The translations under genes and the position numbers were made by a program. Under the pieces are notes generated by a model, which did not search any database, was not told the DNA's origin, and worked only from the letters and a program-made list of their open reading frames with translations. From Massilia sp. HP4 (GTDB lineage Bacteria; Pseudomonadota; Gammaproteobacteria; Burkholderiales; Burkholderiaceae_D): a stretch of DNA of 49,022 nt. Where the stretch lies: contig NZ_STGG01000062.1 of assembly GCF_005222695.1 (NCBI RefSeq), forward strand, positions 1 through 49,022, given 5' to 3'. Positions within the stretch are counted from its first letter, which is position 1; every line of letters begins with the position of its first letter. Of the stretch, positions 31,930 through 41,731 are shown one piece after another.

Positions 31930-33149
31930 TGGGCACGATTACCGTTTCCAACCTGGGCAAGGCCTATAAAATCTACCCGACCCGGCTGTCGCGCCTGGGC
32001 GAATGGATGCTGCCTTTCCGCGGCCCGCGCCACAAACTCAAATGGGTGCTGCGCGAGGTCAGCTTCACGGTCTCGCCGGGCGAAGCCGTGGGCCTGATCG
32101 GCATCAACGGCGCCGGCAAGAGTACCCTGCTCAAGCTGATCACCGGCACCACGCAACCCACCACCGGCAGCGTCTGGATGGATGGCAGCGTGGCCGCCCT
32201 GCTCGAACTGGGCATGGGCTTCCACCCCGACTTCACCGGCCGCCAGAACGCGTATATGGCGGGCCAGCTGCTGGGCATGACGGTCGAGCAGATCACCGAA
32301 CTGATGCCGCAGATCGAGGCCTTCGCCGACATCGGCGACTATATGGACCAGCCGGTGCGGGTCTACTCGAGCGGCATGCAGATGCGGGTCGCGTTCTCGG
32401 TCGCCACCGCGCGCCGGCCCGATATCCTCATCGTCGACGAGGCGCTGTCGGTGGGCGACGCTTATTTCCAGCACAAGAGCTTCGACCGCATTCGCCAGTT
32501 CCAGAAGCAAGGCACGACCCTGCTGCTGGTCTCGCACGACAAGCAGGCGATCCAGTCGGTCTGCGACCGCGCGATCCTGCTCGACGGCGGGCGCCTGGCG
32601 CGCGAAGGCAAGCCCGAGGAAATCATGGACTACTACAACGCCATGATCGCCGAACGCGAAAACGATACCGTGCGCCAGGCCGAAGTCGAGGGCAAGGTGC
32701 AGACCGTGTCCGGCACCGGCGAAGCCACGGTGGACGACATCGCCCTGCTCGACGAGCACGGCGAGCGGGTCGAGGTGGTCGACGTCGGCAGCCCGGTCAC
32801 GCTCGAGGTGCGGGTAAAAGTGAACGCGCCGATCCCGCGCATGGTGCTGGGCTATATGATCAAGGACCGCCTGGGCCAGCCGATGTACGGCACCAATACC
32901 CACCTCAAGCAGCTGCCGCTCGACGACGTGAACGCAGGCGAAGAGGTGGTCTACCGCTTCGCCTTCCCGATGAACCTGGGCCCGGGCAGCTACTCGGTCG
33001 CCACCGCCATCGTCAGCACCGACACCCACCTCGTCAACAACTACGAATGGCGCGACCTGGCCCTGGTGTTCACCGTGATGAATATGCGCCGGCCCCATTT
33101 TGAAGGTTCGGCCTGGCTCGACCCGGCCATCGACATCCAACGCACATGA
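31929..33149 (+). CDS. wzt: Wzt: O-polysaccharide export ATPase with C-terminal sugar-binding domain, 406 aa
   Basis: ATPase of the export pair. Walker A GINGAGKST (Lys64), signature YSSGMQMRVAFSVA, Walker B DILIVDEALSVGD and LLLVSHDKQAI are all present. After about residue 245 comes a beta-rich Wzt C-terminal domain (VEVVDVGSPVTLEVRVKV, GYMIKDRLGQPMYGTNT, FPMNLGPGSYSVATAIVS). In E. coli O8/O9a this domain binds the chain's terminal modification and so permits export of finished chains only. Its presence predicts that this polysaccharide is capped, and the next gene could supply the cap. Confidence 0.93.
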   Translation: MGTITVSNLGKAYKIYPTRLSRLGEWMLPFRGPRHKLKWVLREVSFTVSPGEAVGLIGINGAGKSTLLKLITGTTQPTTGSVWMDGSVAALLELGMGFHPDFTGRQNAYMAGQLLGMTVEQITELMPQIEAFADIGDYMDQPVRVYSSGMQMRVAFSVATARRPDILIVDEALSVGDAYFQHKSFDRIRQFQKQGTTLLLVSHDKQAIQSVCDRAILLDGGRLAREGKPEEIMDYYNAMIAERENDTVRQAEVEGKVQTVSGTGEATVDDIALLDEHGERVEVVDVGSPVTLEVRVKVNAPIPRMVLGYMIKDRLGQPMYGTNTHLKQLPLDDVNAGEEVVYRFAFPMNLGPGSYSVATAIVSTDTHLVNNYEWRDLALVFTVMNMRRPHFEGSAWLDPAIDIQRT

Positions 33150-34447
33150 CATTCGTTTCCTACTCCCAGAATGCCGAGGACGTGCTGCTGTGGCGCGCAC
33201 TCGGCCACGTCGCCGACGGCTTCTATATCGACGTCGGCGCCAGCGATCCGGTCGAACACTCGGTCACCAAGGCGTTCTATGAACGCGGCTGGCGCGGCAT
33301 CAGCATCGAGCCGCTGCCGTCGTTCCACGAACAGTTCCAGCAGCAGCGCCCGCGCGACGTCAACCTGGCGATCGCCGCCGGCGCCGAGAACGGCGAGCTG
33401 ACCCTGTACGACGTGCCCGACGTGCGCGGCTGGGCCTCGCCCGACCAGGCCGTGGCCGAGATGCACCGCGCCGAAGGCCACGCCATCGCCGAACTCAAGG
33501 TGCCGGTGCGCACCCTGGCCTCGGTGTGCGAAGAACACGTGCGCGGCGAGATCCATTTCCTGAAGATCGACGTCGAAGGCTTCGAGGCCGATGTGTTGCG
33601 CGGCATGGATTTCGCGCGCTGGCGCCCGTGGGTGCTGGTGATCGAGGCGACGCTGCCGAATAGCCGCGAAACCAACCACGCCAGCTGGGAAGACATGGTC
33701 ACCGGCCAGCGCTACCGCTTCGCCTGGTTCGATGGCCTGAACCGCTGGTACGTGGCCGAGGAACACCCCGAGCTGATGCAGCACTTCGGCATCCAGCCGA
33801 ATGTGTTCGACGCCTTTATCTCCTACCACCTCGACCGCGCCTGGTCCAATGGCGAGGCGCAGGCCGCGGCGCTGACGGCGTCCGAGGAGCGCCTGGGCGC
33901 GCTGGCGCGCCATGCCGAAGCCGAGGCGAAACAAGCCGAAGAGAACCGCGTGCGGCTCGAGATCGCGCTGCGTAACGAACAGGACCAGCGCGCGCTGGAA
34001 GCGCGCCGCGCTGAAGAACAAGTCACGCTGCTGCAAGAGCAGCTGGCCCAGGTGAATGAAAGCGCGCGCCAGCTGTCGTACTGGGCGCGCGGCGTCGACG
34101 AACGCCTCAAGGCCACCCTGGCCAGCACCTCGTGGAAGGTCACCCGCCCGCTGCGTGCCGCCGGTTCGCTGGCGATCGCGCTCAAGAGACCAGGGCTGTC
34201 GCGCCGCATCGTCAACCGCCTCACCGCCAACGAGCGCGTGCGGCGCCTGGTGATCCCGCTGCTGCGCCGCCATCCGGCCCTGAATGAGCGCGTCAGCGCC
34301 TCGATCGCCTCGATCAAGCTCGATCCGCCGCAGCAGGCGGCGTTCGGCGTCGAGGTCCCCGAAGAACTCAAGGGCTTGCCGCAATCGGCCCGCACCGTGC
34401 TGGCCGACCTGAAACGCGCCCGCGGCAACCAGCAGTCGGATAGTTAA
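33146..34447 (+). CDS. FkbM-family methyltransferase with coiled-coil C-terminus, 433 aa
   Basis: Residues 1-215 form a SAM-dependent FkbM methyltransferase (SQNAEDVLLWRALG, GFYIDVGASDPVEHSVTK, RGISIEPLP, IHFLKIDVEGFEADVLRG). Residues 235-315 are a predicted coiled coil rich in Ala, Glu and Arg. A basic region STSWKVTRPLRAAGSLAI follows, a motif often found at the end of glycan-assembly proteins and possibly membrane-binding. It overlaps wzt by 4 bp. By analogy with WbdD (catalytic domains plus coiled-coil ruler, beside a Wzt with cargo domain) it may methylate the chain end and set its length; this is inferred. Confidence 0.88.
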   Translation: MTFVSYSQNAEDVLLWRALGHVADGFYIDVGASDPVEHSVTKAFYERGWRGISIEPLPSFHEQFQQQRPRDVNLAIAAGAENGELTLYDVPDVRGWASPDQAVAEMHRAEGHAIAELKVPVRTLASVCEEHVRGEIHFLKIDVEGFEADVLRGMDFARWRPWVLVIEATLPNSRETNHASWEDMVTGQRYRFAWFDGLNRWYVAEEHPELMQHFGIQPNVFDAFISYHLDRAWSNGEAQAAALTASEERLGALARHAEAEAKQAEENRVRLEIALRNEQDQRALEARRAEEQVTLLQEQLAQVNESARQLSYWARGVDERLKATLASTSWKVTRPLRAAGSLAIALKRPGLSRRIVNRLTANERVRRLVIPLLRRHPALNERVSASIASIKLDPPQQAAFGVEVPEELKGLPQSARTVLADLKRARGNQQSDS

Positions 34448-34450
34448 GCC

Positions 34451-37351
34451 ATGCGCATCGTCATCGATTTCCTCAACGGTCCGGTAGTGGCCGATCACCT
34501 GGCCCGGATGCGCGACCTGGCGCGCCTGGCCGCCGGCCACGAACTGTGGCTGGCCACGCCGGCCAGTGAAGCACAGGCCAGCGACCGCCTGCGCCTGGCC
34601 TTCGACGGCCTGGTGCCGCGCGAGCGCGTGCGGCCCTTCTCCCTGCCGGCCGATCCGGCCCTGGCCGCGCTGCTGCGCGAAGGCGCGCTGGCCAGCATGG
34701 CCCCTGGCGTGGTGGTGACCACTGCCGAAGAGCAGTCGTCCCTGCCGACCGTCATGGCCGGCCATGATGACATCACGGCGCTCTGGACCCGGGTCCAGGC
34801 CAGCGCCGCCAAACGCACTGCTCCGGCCGCGCCGGCCACGCGCCCGCGCCTGGCCTATGTGTCGCCGCTGCCGCCGCAAAAATCGGGCATCGCCGACTAC
34901 AGCGCCGAACTGGTGCCGCAACTGGCGGCCTGGTACGACATCGAGCTGGTGATCGACCAGGACCCGGTCACCGACCCGCGCCTGGCGAACTACCCGCAGC
35001 GCAGCCCGGCCTGGCTGCGCGCCCACGCCCACGAATTCCAGCGCGTGGTCTACCACTTCGGCAATTCGCCGGTGCACGGCCATATGTTCGACCTGCTGCG
35101 CGACGTGCCGGGCATCGTGGTGCTGCACGATTTTTATCTGTCGAACGTGCTCGACTACCTGGAACACGATCGCGTGCTGCCGCAAGGTTTCGTGCGCGCG
35201 CTGTACCAGTCGCACGGCTACACGGGCCTGCTCGGCCACCGCCAGGCCGGGCGCAACCGCGTGGTCTGGATCTGGAAATACCCGGCCAACCGCGGCGTGC
35301 TCGATCACGCCACCGGCATCATCGTCCACTCCGAGTTTCCGAAGCAGCTGGCCGCCCAATGGTATGGCGACGGCGCCGGCAACGACTGGCGCACCGTGCC
35401 GCTGTTGCGCGGCAAACCGGAAGGCAGCGCCACCCCGGCCGCACGCGCCGCCGCGCGCCAGCGCCTCAAGCTGCGCGATGCCGACTACATCGTCTGCACC
35501 TTCGGCATGCTGGGCCCGACCAAGCTCAATGACGAGCTGCTGGACGCCTTCCTGGCCTCGCCGCTGGCGCTTGATGCGAATTGTCATCTGGTGTTCGTCG
35601 GCCAGAACGACGGCGGCCGCTATGGCGCCGACCTGGCTAAAAAGATCAAGCACAGCGCCTGCGCCGACCGCATCAGGATCACCGGCTTCGCCGACGCCGC
35701 CACCTATGCCGACTACGTGATCGCCTGCGACACCGCGGTGCAGCTGCGCGGTTCCTCGCGCGGCGAGACCTCGGCCGCGGTGCTCGACTGCCTGCTGTAC
35801 GGCGCGCCGACGATCGTCAATGCCCACGGCTCGACCGCCTCGATCGACAGCGGCCTGGTGGTGATGCTGCCGGACGAATTCAAGACCGAGGAACTGGCCG
35901 CCGCGCTGGCGCGCCTGCATGGCGATCCGGCCGCGCGCGCGGCGCTCGGCGCGCGCGCCCTGGCCTTCATGGAAACCGAACACGCCCCGGCCCACGCCGG
36001 CCGCCTGTGCATGGAAGCGATCGAGCACTTCGCCACGCCCGGCCACGGCCCGCACGCCGGCTACCGCCCGCTGGTGGCGGCCGCCGCACGGCGCTGCGCT
36101 GACGACGACTTGCCGGCGCTGGCCGAGGCCATCGCTTTCAACCAGCCCGTGGCGCCGACGCGCCAGCTGCTGGTGGACGTCTCGGCCCTGGTCCAGAACG
36201 ACCTCAAGACCGGCATCCAGCGCGTGGTGCGCAGCATTTTGCTGTCGCTGATCGCGACCCCGCCCGCCGGCTTCCGGGTCGAGCCGGTATTCACCACCGG
36301 CGGCAACCGCCCCTACCACTACGCGCGCCGCTTCGGCCTGGGCCTGGTGGGCGAAGACATGCTGATGCTCGAAGACGCGCCGGTCGACCTGCGGCCGGGC
36401 GACATCTTCTTTGGCCTCGACCTGTTCCTCTCGGGTACGCACCAGAACGAGCGCCTGCTGCAGTCGATGCGCGACCGCGGCGTCGAGATCTATTTCTGCA
36501 TGTACGACATCCTGCCGATGCTGCGTCCGGACGTGTTCCCGTTCGGGACCGACCAGGGCTTCGGCGACTTCCTGCGCACCGTGCACAAGACGGCGGACGG
36601 GGTGCTGTGCATTTCGCGCGCCGTGGCCGACGAACTCGCTACCTGGTACGAGGCACAAGGCCTGTGCCGCGAACTGCCTTTGACCCTGGGCTGGTTCCAC
36701 CTGGGCGCCGACATCAATGCCAGCGCGCCGAGCACCGGCCTGCCGCTGGACGCATCGATCGTGCTGGGCGCCCTGGCGCAGCGGCCGAGCTTTTTGATGG
36801 TGGGCACGGTCGAGCCGCGCAAGGGCCATGCCCAGACCCTGGCCGCCTTCGAGCAGCTGTGGGAACGCGGCGTCGACGTCAACCTGGTCGTGGTCGGCAA
36901 GCAGGGCTGGATGGTCGACGCGGTGGCCGAGCGCATGAAGGCGCATCCGGAACTCGGCAAGCGCCTGTTCTGGCTGGCCGGCATCTCGGACGAGATGCTG
37001 CTCAAGCTGTATGCCGGCGCCTCGGCCCTGCTGTTCCCGTCCGAGGGCGAAGGTTTTGGCCTGCCGTTGATCGAGGCGGCCCAGCATGGCACGCCGATCA
37101 TCGCGCGCGGCCTGCCCGTGTTCCGCGAAGTGGCCGGCGTCCACGCCCATTATTTCGACGGCCTGGCGCCGCAAGACCTGGCGGCGTCGATCGACGCCTG
37201 GCTGGCCCTGCAGCGCGCCGGCCAGGCCCCGGCATCGACCGGCATGCCGTGGCTGACCTGGGACCAGAGCGCCCAGCAGGTCGTCGGCAACCTGATCCGC
37301 GGGCGCTGGTACCGCACCCTGCCGGGCAGCACCGGAGCGCACCATGATTGA
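34451..37351 (+). CDS. Tandem GT4 glycosyltransferase, 966 aa
   Basis: Cytoplasmic polysaccharide chain builder with two GT-B units. The first (about 130-540) begins LAYVSPLPPQKSGIADYSAEL and has LRGSSRGETSAAVLDCLLYGAP, a less typical donor site. The second (about 575-960) begins LLVDVSALVQNDLKTGIQRV, with VGTVEPRKGH and the classic EGEGFGLPLIEAAQHGTPII (E-x7-E). An N-terminal 120-residue segment (MRIVIDFLNGPVVADHLARM) looks like another partial module. Two active sites in one protein suggest alternating linkages, as in WbdA. The donor sugar cannot be read from the sequence. It starts 3 bp after the methyltransferase and overlaps the next gene by 8 bp. Confidence 0.9.
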   Translation: MRIVIDFLNGPVVADHLARMRDLARLAAGHELWLATPASEAQASDRLRLAFDGLVPRERVRPFSLPADPALAALLREGALASMAPGVVVTTAEEQSSLPTVMAGHDDITALWTRVQASAAKRTAPAAPATRPRLAYVSPLPPQKSGIADYSAELVPQLAAWYDIELVIDQDPVTDPRLANYPQRSPAWLRAHAHEFQRVVYHFGNSPVHGHMFDLLRDVPGIVVLHDFYLSNVLDYLEHDRVLPQGFVRALYQSHGYTGLLGHRQAGRNRVVWIWKYPANRGVLDHATGIIVHSEFPKQLAAQWYGDGAGNDWRTVPLLRGKPEGSATPAARAAARQRLKLRDADYIVCTFGMLGPTKLNDELLDAFLASPLALDANCHLVFVGQNDGGRYGADLAKKIKHSACADRIRITGFADAATYADYVIACDTAVQLRGSSRGETSAAVLDCLLYGAPTIVNAHGSTASIDSGLVVMLPDEFKTEELAAALARLHGDPAARAALGARALAFMETEHAPAHAGRLCMEAIEHFATPGHGPHAGYRPLVAAAARRCADDDLPALAEAIAFNQPVAPTRQLLVDVSALVQNDLKTGIQRVVRSILLSLIATPPAGFRVEPVFTTGGNRPYHYARRFGLGLVGEDMLMLEDAPVDLRPGDIFFGLDLFLSGTHQNERLLQSMRDRGVEIYFCMYDILPMLRPDVFPFGTDQGFGDFLRTVHKTADGVLCISRAVADELATWYEAQGLCRELPLTLGWFHLGADINASAPSTGLPLDASIVLGALAQRPSFLMVGTVEPRKGHAQTLAAFEQLWERGVDVNLVVVGKQGWMVDAVAERMKAHPELGKRLFWLAGISDEMLLKLYAGASALLFPSEGEGFGLPLIEAAQHGTPIIARGLPVFREVAGVHAHYFDGLAPQDLAASIDAWLALQRAGQAPASTGMPWLTWDQSAQQVVGNLIRGRWYRTLPGSTGAHHD

Positions 37352-38777
37352 GCCGCGTAACGATACCGGCGCCGCCATGCGCCCGCTGGTGATCGACCTG
37401 GACGGGACCCTGATCCATTCCGATCTGCTGTGGGAATCGATCGTCCTGTTCTTGAAGAAGAATTTTTTGCGTGCCTGGCAACTGCCCTTGTGGCTGTTCC
37501 TGGGCAAGGCTGGCTTCAAGGAAAAGATCGCCAGCCAGGTCGAACTCGACCCGGCCGCCCTGCCCTACGACCAGGCGGTGCTGGCGCTGATCGCGGCCGC
37601 GCGCGCCGAGGGCCGCAGCGTGATCCTGGCCACCGGCGCCCAGCGCCGTTTCGCCGAGCAGATCGCGGCCCACCTGGGCTTGTTCGACCAAGTGCTGGCC
37701 ACCGACGGCATCAATTTTACGTCGCACAACAAGGCGCGCGAACTGTGCCGCCTGTTCGGCGAGCGCGGCTACGATTACGTGGGCAATTCGCGCGCCGACC
37801 TGCCGGTGTGGCTGGCCTGCGAAGGTGCGGTGTCGGTCACGCATAAACCTTTCCGCCTGGCCGATGGTCGCGCCACCAGCCATTCGGGCAGCGTGCGCGG
37901 CGGCGCCTTGCGCGCCCTGCTCAAGGCCATGCGTCCGCGCCAGTGGCTCAAGAATATGCTGGTGTTCTTGCCGATGCTGGCCGGCCACGAATTCGACCTG
38001 TGGACGCTCAACGCGGCGCTGGTCGCCTTCGTCGCGTTCTCGCTGTGCGCGTCCAGCGCCTACCTGCTCAACGACGCCCTGGACGCCCAGGACGATCGCG
38101 TGCACCCGACCAAGCACAAGCGGCCGATCGCCTCCGGCGCATTGCCGCTGCCCGTGGCACTGATGACCAGCCCCTTGCTGGCGCTGGCGGCGATCGGCCT
38201 GTGCGCCTGGTTCAGCCCCCTGCTGCTGCTGGTGGTGCTGGTCTACTTCGTCAGCACGGTGGCCTATTCGCTGGTCTTGAAGCGCCTGCTGATGGTCGAC
38301 ATCGTGACCCTGGCGATCCTGTATACCTTGCGCGTGCTGGGCGGCGGCGCCGCGACCATGATCGCGCCGTCGTTCTGGCTGCTGGCGTTCTCGTTCTTCA
38401 TCTTCCTGAGCCTGGCCCTGCTCAAGCGCCACAGCGAATTGTTCAACCTGCAGCGCGACGGCAAGGAAAAAACGCGCGGGCGCGGCTATACCACGGCCGA
38501 CAGCATGCCGATCGCGATCATGGGCGTCAATACCGCCTTCGTCTCGGTGCTGGTGTTCATGCTGTACTTTAATTCGTCGAACGTGCTGGAGCAGTACCGC
38601 ACGCCCGAACTGCTGGGCGGCATCCTGCCGCTGCTGGTGTTCTGGCTGGGCCGCCTGTGGGTGCTGGCCTTCCGCGGCGAGGTCAATGAAGACCCCGTGC
38701 TCTACGTCAGCAAGGACAAGGTGTCGCTGGTCGTCATCGTCCTGTGCCTGCTGCTGGCCACCCTCGCCTCGATCTGA
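37344..38777 (+). CDS. HAD hydrolase-UbiA prenyltransferase fusion, 477 aa
   Basis: Residues 12-200 are a HAD phosphatase-like domain (VIDLDGTLIHSD with Asp18 and Asp20; VILATGAQ; YDYVGNSRADLPVW). Residues 205-477 are a UbiA membrane prenyltransferase related to decaprenyl-phosphate phosphoribosyltransferase (RPRQWLKNMLVFLPMLAGHE, YLLNDALDAQDDRVHPTKHK, RPIASG, GYTTADSMPI) with about eight helices. In mycobacteria this class joins PRPP to decaprenyl phosphate and a phosphatase then acts; here both could be in one chain. Prediction: makes a polyprenyl-phosphate pentose for the GT-C enzymes next door. The donor is inferred. GGAG lies seven bases before the ATG. Confidence 0.9.
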   Translation: MIEPRNDTGAAMRPLVIDLDGTLIHSDLLWESIVLFLKKNFLRAWQLPLWLFLGKAGFKEKIASQVELDPAALPYDQAVLALIAAARAEGRSVILATGAQRRFAEQIAAHLGLFDQVLATDGINFTSHNKARELCRLFGERGYDYVGNSRADLPVWLACEGAVSVTHKPFRLADGRATSHSGSVRGGALRALLKAMRPRQWLKNMLVFLPMLAGHEFDLWTLNAALVAFVAFSLCASSAYLLNDALDAQDDRVHPTKHKRPIASGALPLPVALMTSPLLALAAIGLCAWFSPLLLLVVLVYFVSTVAYSLVLKRLLMVDIVTLAILYTLRVLGGGAATMIAPSFWLLAFSFFIFLSLALLKRHSELFNLQRDGKEKTRGRGYTTADSMPIAIMGVNTAFVSVLVFMLYFNSSNVLEQYRTPELLGGILPLLVFWLGRLWVLAFRGEVNEDPVLYVSKDKVSLVVIVLCLLLATLASI

Positions 38778-38780
38778 TCC

Positions 38781-40709
38781 ATGATGTCCACAACCGCCTC
38801 GACCCTGCCTGCCCCCTGGCGCTTCCCGCTGCTGCTGGCCCTGCTGCTGGCGGTGCTGGTGGCCGTGCTGCCCACCGACTACCGCGGCGACAGCGTCGAA
38901 TACACGCTCGACACCGTCGCCATCGCCAGCCACGGCACGCCGGATATCCGCCTGGACGACATCGCCCGCACCCGCGCGCTGCTGGGCGACGCCTACCGCG
39001 CGCCTTTCGATGAACTCGAACGCGGCATGCGCGCCGGCGACCAGGACCTGTATGCGGCCTTCACCCGCGGCAAGGACGGCGACGTCTATCCGATCCACTT
39101 CTTCGGCTATCCTCTGCTGGCGGCGGCGCCGTTCAAGCTGTTCGAGATGATCGGCGCGCCGCCGTTCAAGGCCTTCGTGGCGGTGAACCTGGCGGCCGTG
39201 TTCGTGCTCGGCCTGGCGCTGCGCCGGTTCTTCGGTTCCGAGCGGCGGGCCTGGGCCGGCCTGGCCCTGTTCATGCTGTGCGGCGGCGTCCTGTTCTGGC
39301 GCTGGAGCAGCCCGGAATGCCTCAGCGCCGCCCTGCTGCTGGCGGCCATGCTGTATTTCACCGCCGGCGCCCCGCTGCGCGGCGCCATGCTGGCCGGCCT
39401 GGCCAGCTGGCAGAATCCGACCATCCTGTTCTTCTTCGGCTTTGCGCCGCTGCTCAAGCTGTGCCTCGACTGGCAACGCGGCGCTGGCCTGATGGCCAAC
39501 CTGCGCGCGCAGGTCAACCGCGCCAATATCGTCGGCCTGGCCGCGGGCGTGGCCGTGTTTTCGGTGCCGGTGCTGTTCAATCTCTACCAGTATGGCGTGC
39601 CGAACATCATCGCGCGCAAGTTCTCCGATCCGACCCTGGTGGGCGGCGAGCGCCTGCTGTCCTTCTTCTTCGACCTGAACCAGGGCATGGCGATCGGCCT
39701 GCCGGGCCTGATCGCCGCCGTGCTGCTGCTGTGCGCACGCAAGGACCTGCGCGCGCGCAGCGTGCTGTCCGTGGCGTTGCTGTTCTTGCTGGCGCTGGCG
39801 GTGCCGGCGCTGGCGGTATTGAACTGGAACTCGGATGCCGCCGGCATGATGCGCTATGTGTTCTGGTCGTCGATGCCGCTGCTGTTCGTGCTGCTGGCGC
39901 TGCTGCGCGACCGCGCCTGGCCGCTGCCGCTGGTGGCCGGCGTGGCCGCGCTGCAGGCGCTGGCCATGCTGCATGCGGCCAGCTACCACTACACGACCTT
40001 CAGCCCGCTCGCGCGCCAGGTGCTGGCACATGCCCCTGGCCTGTATCATCCCGAGCCCGAGATCTTCGCCGAACGCACTGCCCATCACGACAATTACATC
40101 CGCGCCGACGAGGTGTACGTCTACCGCATCGATGGCGCGCCGGTGAAGGCCCTGCTCAATGTGGCCAACGCCGGCGCCGATGCGGCGCTGTGCGGCGCCG
40201 GCGCCATGCTCGCGCCCGACAACGCCTTCATCGACGCCACCCGCGGCTGGCGCTATGTCGATGCTCCGCTGCGCTGTGCGGCGGGCGAACTGGTCCAGCG
40301 CAGCTTCCAGTTCGACGACCTCAAGGCCGGCGCCCAAGTCGAACTGGGCCAAGGCTGGAGCGGCCTCGAGGCGAACGGCCCGGGCTGGAACGGCGTCTGG
40401 TCGAATGGCCCGCGTTCGCAGCTGGTGCTGCACGTGGACACGCTGCAGGCGCAGCAGATCCTGGTCAGCGGCGCCTACCTGCAGAACCAGGGCCGCACCC
40501 GGGTGCGCGTCAACGGCGTCGACCTGGGCTGGCATCAGCTCGACCGCGAAGGTCCCTTGAGCCTGCCGCCGGCGGCAGTCCAGGGCGGCCGGCTCGCCAT
40601 CGAACTGGAGCACGAATCGCCGCGTTCCCCCGGCGCCTCCGACCCGCGCCAGCTCGCCTTCTTCCTGCGTGAAATCAACGTCCGCGCCAAGCCGGCTGCA
40701 CAGAAATGA
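38781..40709 (+). CDS. GT-C membrane glycosyltransferase-like protein with C-terminal beta domain, 642 aa
   Basis: About ten membrane helices follow a short N-terminus. The first periplasmic loop carries DYRGDSVEYTLDT, where the acidic residues are typical of GT-C catalytic loops. WRWSSPECLSAALLLAAML and SWQNPTILFFFGFAP belong to the helical core. The last 150 residues are soluble and beta-rich (VELGQGWSGLEANGPGWNG, LVLHVDTLQAQQILVSG). It should act on the periplasmic side with a polyprenyl-phosphate sugar donor, perhaps the product of the UbiA enzyme upstream. I cannot name the acceptor. It is coupled by ATGA to the GT2 gene. Confidence 0.75.
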   Translation: MMSTTASTLPAPWRFPLLLALLLAVLVAVLPTDYRGDSVEYTLDTVAIASHGTPDIRLDDIARTRALLGDAYRAPFDELERGMRAGDQDLYAAFTRGKDGDVYPIHFFGYPLLAAAPFKLFEMIGAPPFKAFVAVNLAAVFVLGLALRRFFGSERRAWAGLALFMLCGGVLFWRWSSPECLSAALLLAAMLYFTAGAPLRGAMLAGLASWQNPTILFFFGFAPLLKLCLDWQRGAGLMANLRAQVNRANIVGLAAGVAVFSVPVLFNLYQYGVPNIIARKFSDPTLVGGERLLSFFFDLNQGMAIGLPGLIAAVLLLCARKDLRARSVLSVALLFLLALAVPALAVLNWNSDAAGMMRYVFWSSMPLLFVLLALLRDRAWPLPLVAGVAALQALAMLHAASYHYTTFSPLARQVLAHAPGLYHPEPEIFAERTAHHDNYIRADEVYVYRIDGAPVKALLNVANAGADAALCGAGAMLAPDNAFIDATRGWRYVDAPLRCAAGELVQRSFQFDDLKAGAQVELGQGWSGLEANGPGWNGVWSNGPRSQLVLHVDTLQAQQILVSGAYLQNQGRTRVRVNGVDLGWHQLDREGPLSLPPAAVQGGRLAIELEHESPRSPGASDPRQLAFFLREINVRAKPAAQK

Positions 40710-41731
40710 ACTATCCGATGAATCCCATCCTGGACACCCCCGGCGCCATCGCCGGCCCCGCCACCGCCGCGATTGCCGTGGTGATCCCGAGCTACCGCGT
40801 CACCCGCCACATCCTGGGCGTGATCGCCGGCATCGGCCCCGAAGTCGCGCGCATCTATGTGGTCGACGACAAGTGTCCCGACGCCAGCGGCGCCTTCGTG
40901 CGCGCCAATTGCAGCGACCCGCGCGTGACCGTGCTCGAACATGCCGAGAACCAGGGCGTGGGCGGCGCCGTGATGACCGGTTACCGCGCCGCGATCGACG
41001 ACGGCGCGCGGGTGATCGTCAAGATCGACGGCGACGGCCAGATGGACGCCGCCCTGCTGCCCGATTTCGTGGCCCCGATCCTGGCCGGCGAAGCCGACTA
41101 CACCAAGGGCAACCGCTTCTTCGACCTCGAGCAGATCCGGCAAATGCCGGCCATGCGCCTGTTCGGCAATGCGGTGCTGTCGCTGATGACCAAGGTGTCG
41201 TCGGGCTACTGGAACCTGTTCGATCCGACCAATGGCTATACGGCGATCCACGCCGATGCCGCGCGCCACCTGCCGTTTGACAAGATCAGCCGCCGCTACT
41301 TCTTCGAGACCGATATGCTGTTTCGCCTGAACACGCTGGGGGCGGTGGTGGCCGACGTGCCGATGGACGCCAAGTATGGCGACGAGGTGAGCAACCTCAA
41401 GATTTCGAAGGTGGTCACCGAGTTCGCGCTCAAGCACGTGCGCAACCTGGGCAAGCGCCTGTTCTATAACTATTACCTGCGCAATATGTCGCTGGCCTCG
41501 CTCGAGCTGCCGCTGGGCTTGGGGCTGCTCGGCTTCGGCACCGTGTATGGCCTGGCGCGCTGGATCGGTTCGGCCGAGAGCGACGTCGCGACCCCGGCCG
41601 GGAGCGTGATGCTGGCGGCGCTGCCCGTCATCATGGGCGTGCAATTGATCCTGGCCTTCCTGGCCTACGACATCGCCTCGGTGCCGACCCGGCCGCTGCA
41701 CAAGAAGACCTTGTTCCGGCGCGTGCCATGA
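40706..41731 (+). CDS. GT2 polyprenyl-phosphate glycosyltransferase (Dpm1-like), 341 aa
   Basis: GT-A fold enzyme of the dolichyl-phosphate mannose synthase type. It shows IAVVIPSYRVTRHILGVI, YVVDDKCPDASGAF, NQGVGGAVMTGY and the metal-binding KIDGDGQMD, then FDPTNGYTAIHADA and RRYFFETDMLFRL. Two membrane helices close the C-terminus (LPLGLGLLGFGTVYGLA; VIMGVQLILAFLAY). It should load a sugar onto a polyprenyl phosphate in the cytoplasm. The next gene is a GtrA-type protein, and both overlap by 4 bp, the usual pairing for flipping the product across the membrane. Confidence 0.9.
   Translation: MNYPMNPILDTPGAIAGPATAAIAVVIPSYRVTRHILGVIAGIGPEVARIYVVDDKCPDASGAFVRANCSDPRVTVLEHAENQGVGGAVMTGYRAAIDDGARVIVKIDGDGQMDAALLPDFVAPILAGEADYTKGNRFFDLEQIRQMPAMRLFGNAVLSLMTKVSSGYWNLFDPTNGYTAIHADAARHLPFDKISRRYFFETDMLFRLNTLGAVVADVPMDAKYGDEVSNLKISKVVTEFALKHVRNLGKRLFYNYYLRNMSLASLELPLGLGLLGFGTVYGLARWIGSAESDVATPAGSVMLAALPVIMGVQLILAFLAYDIASVPTRPLHKKTLFRRVP

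Noticed and set aside
33041..37519. 1,492-codon minus-strand frame across the polysaccharide operon (also 37,098-40,613)
   Set aside because: The plus-strand genes there have clear motifs and coupled starts. The antisense frames have none.
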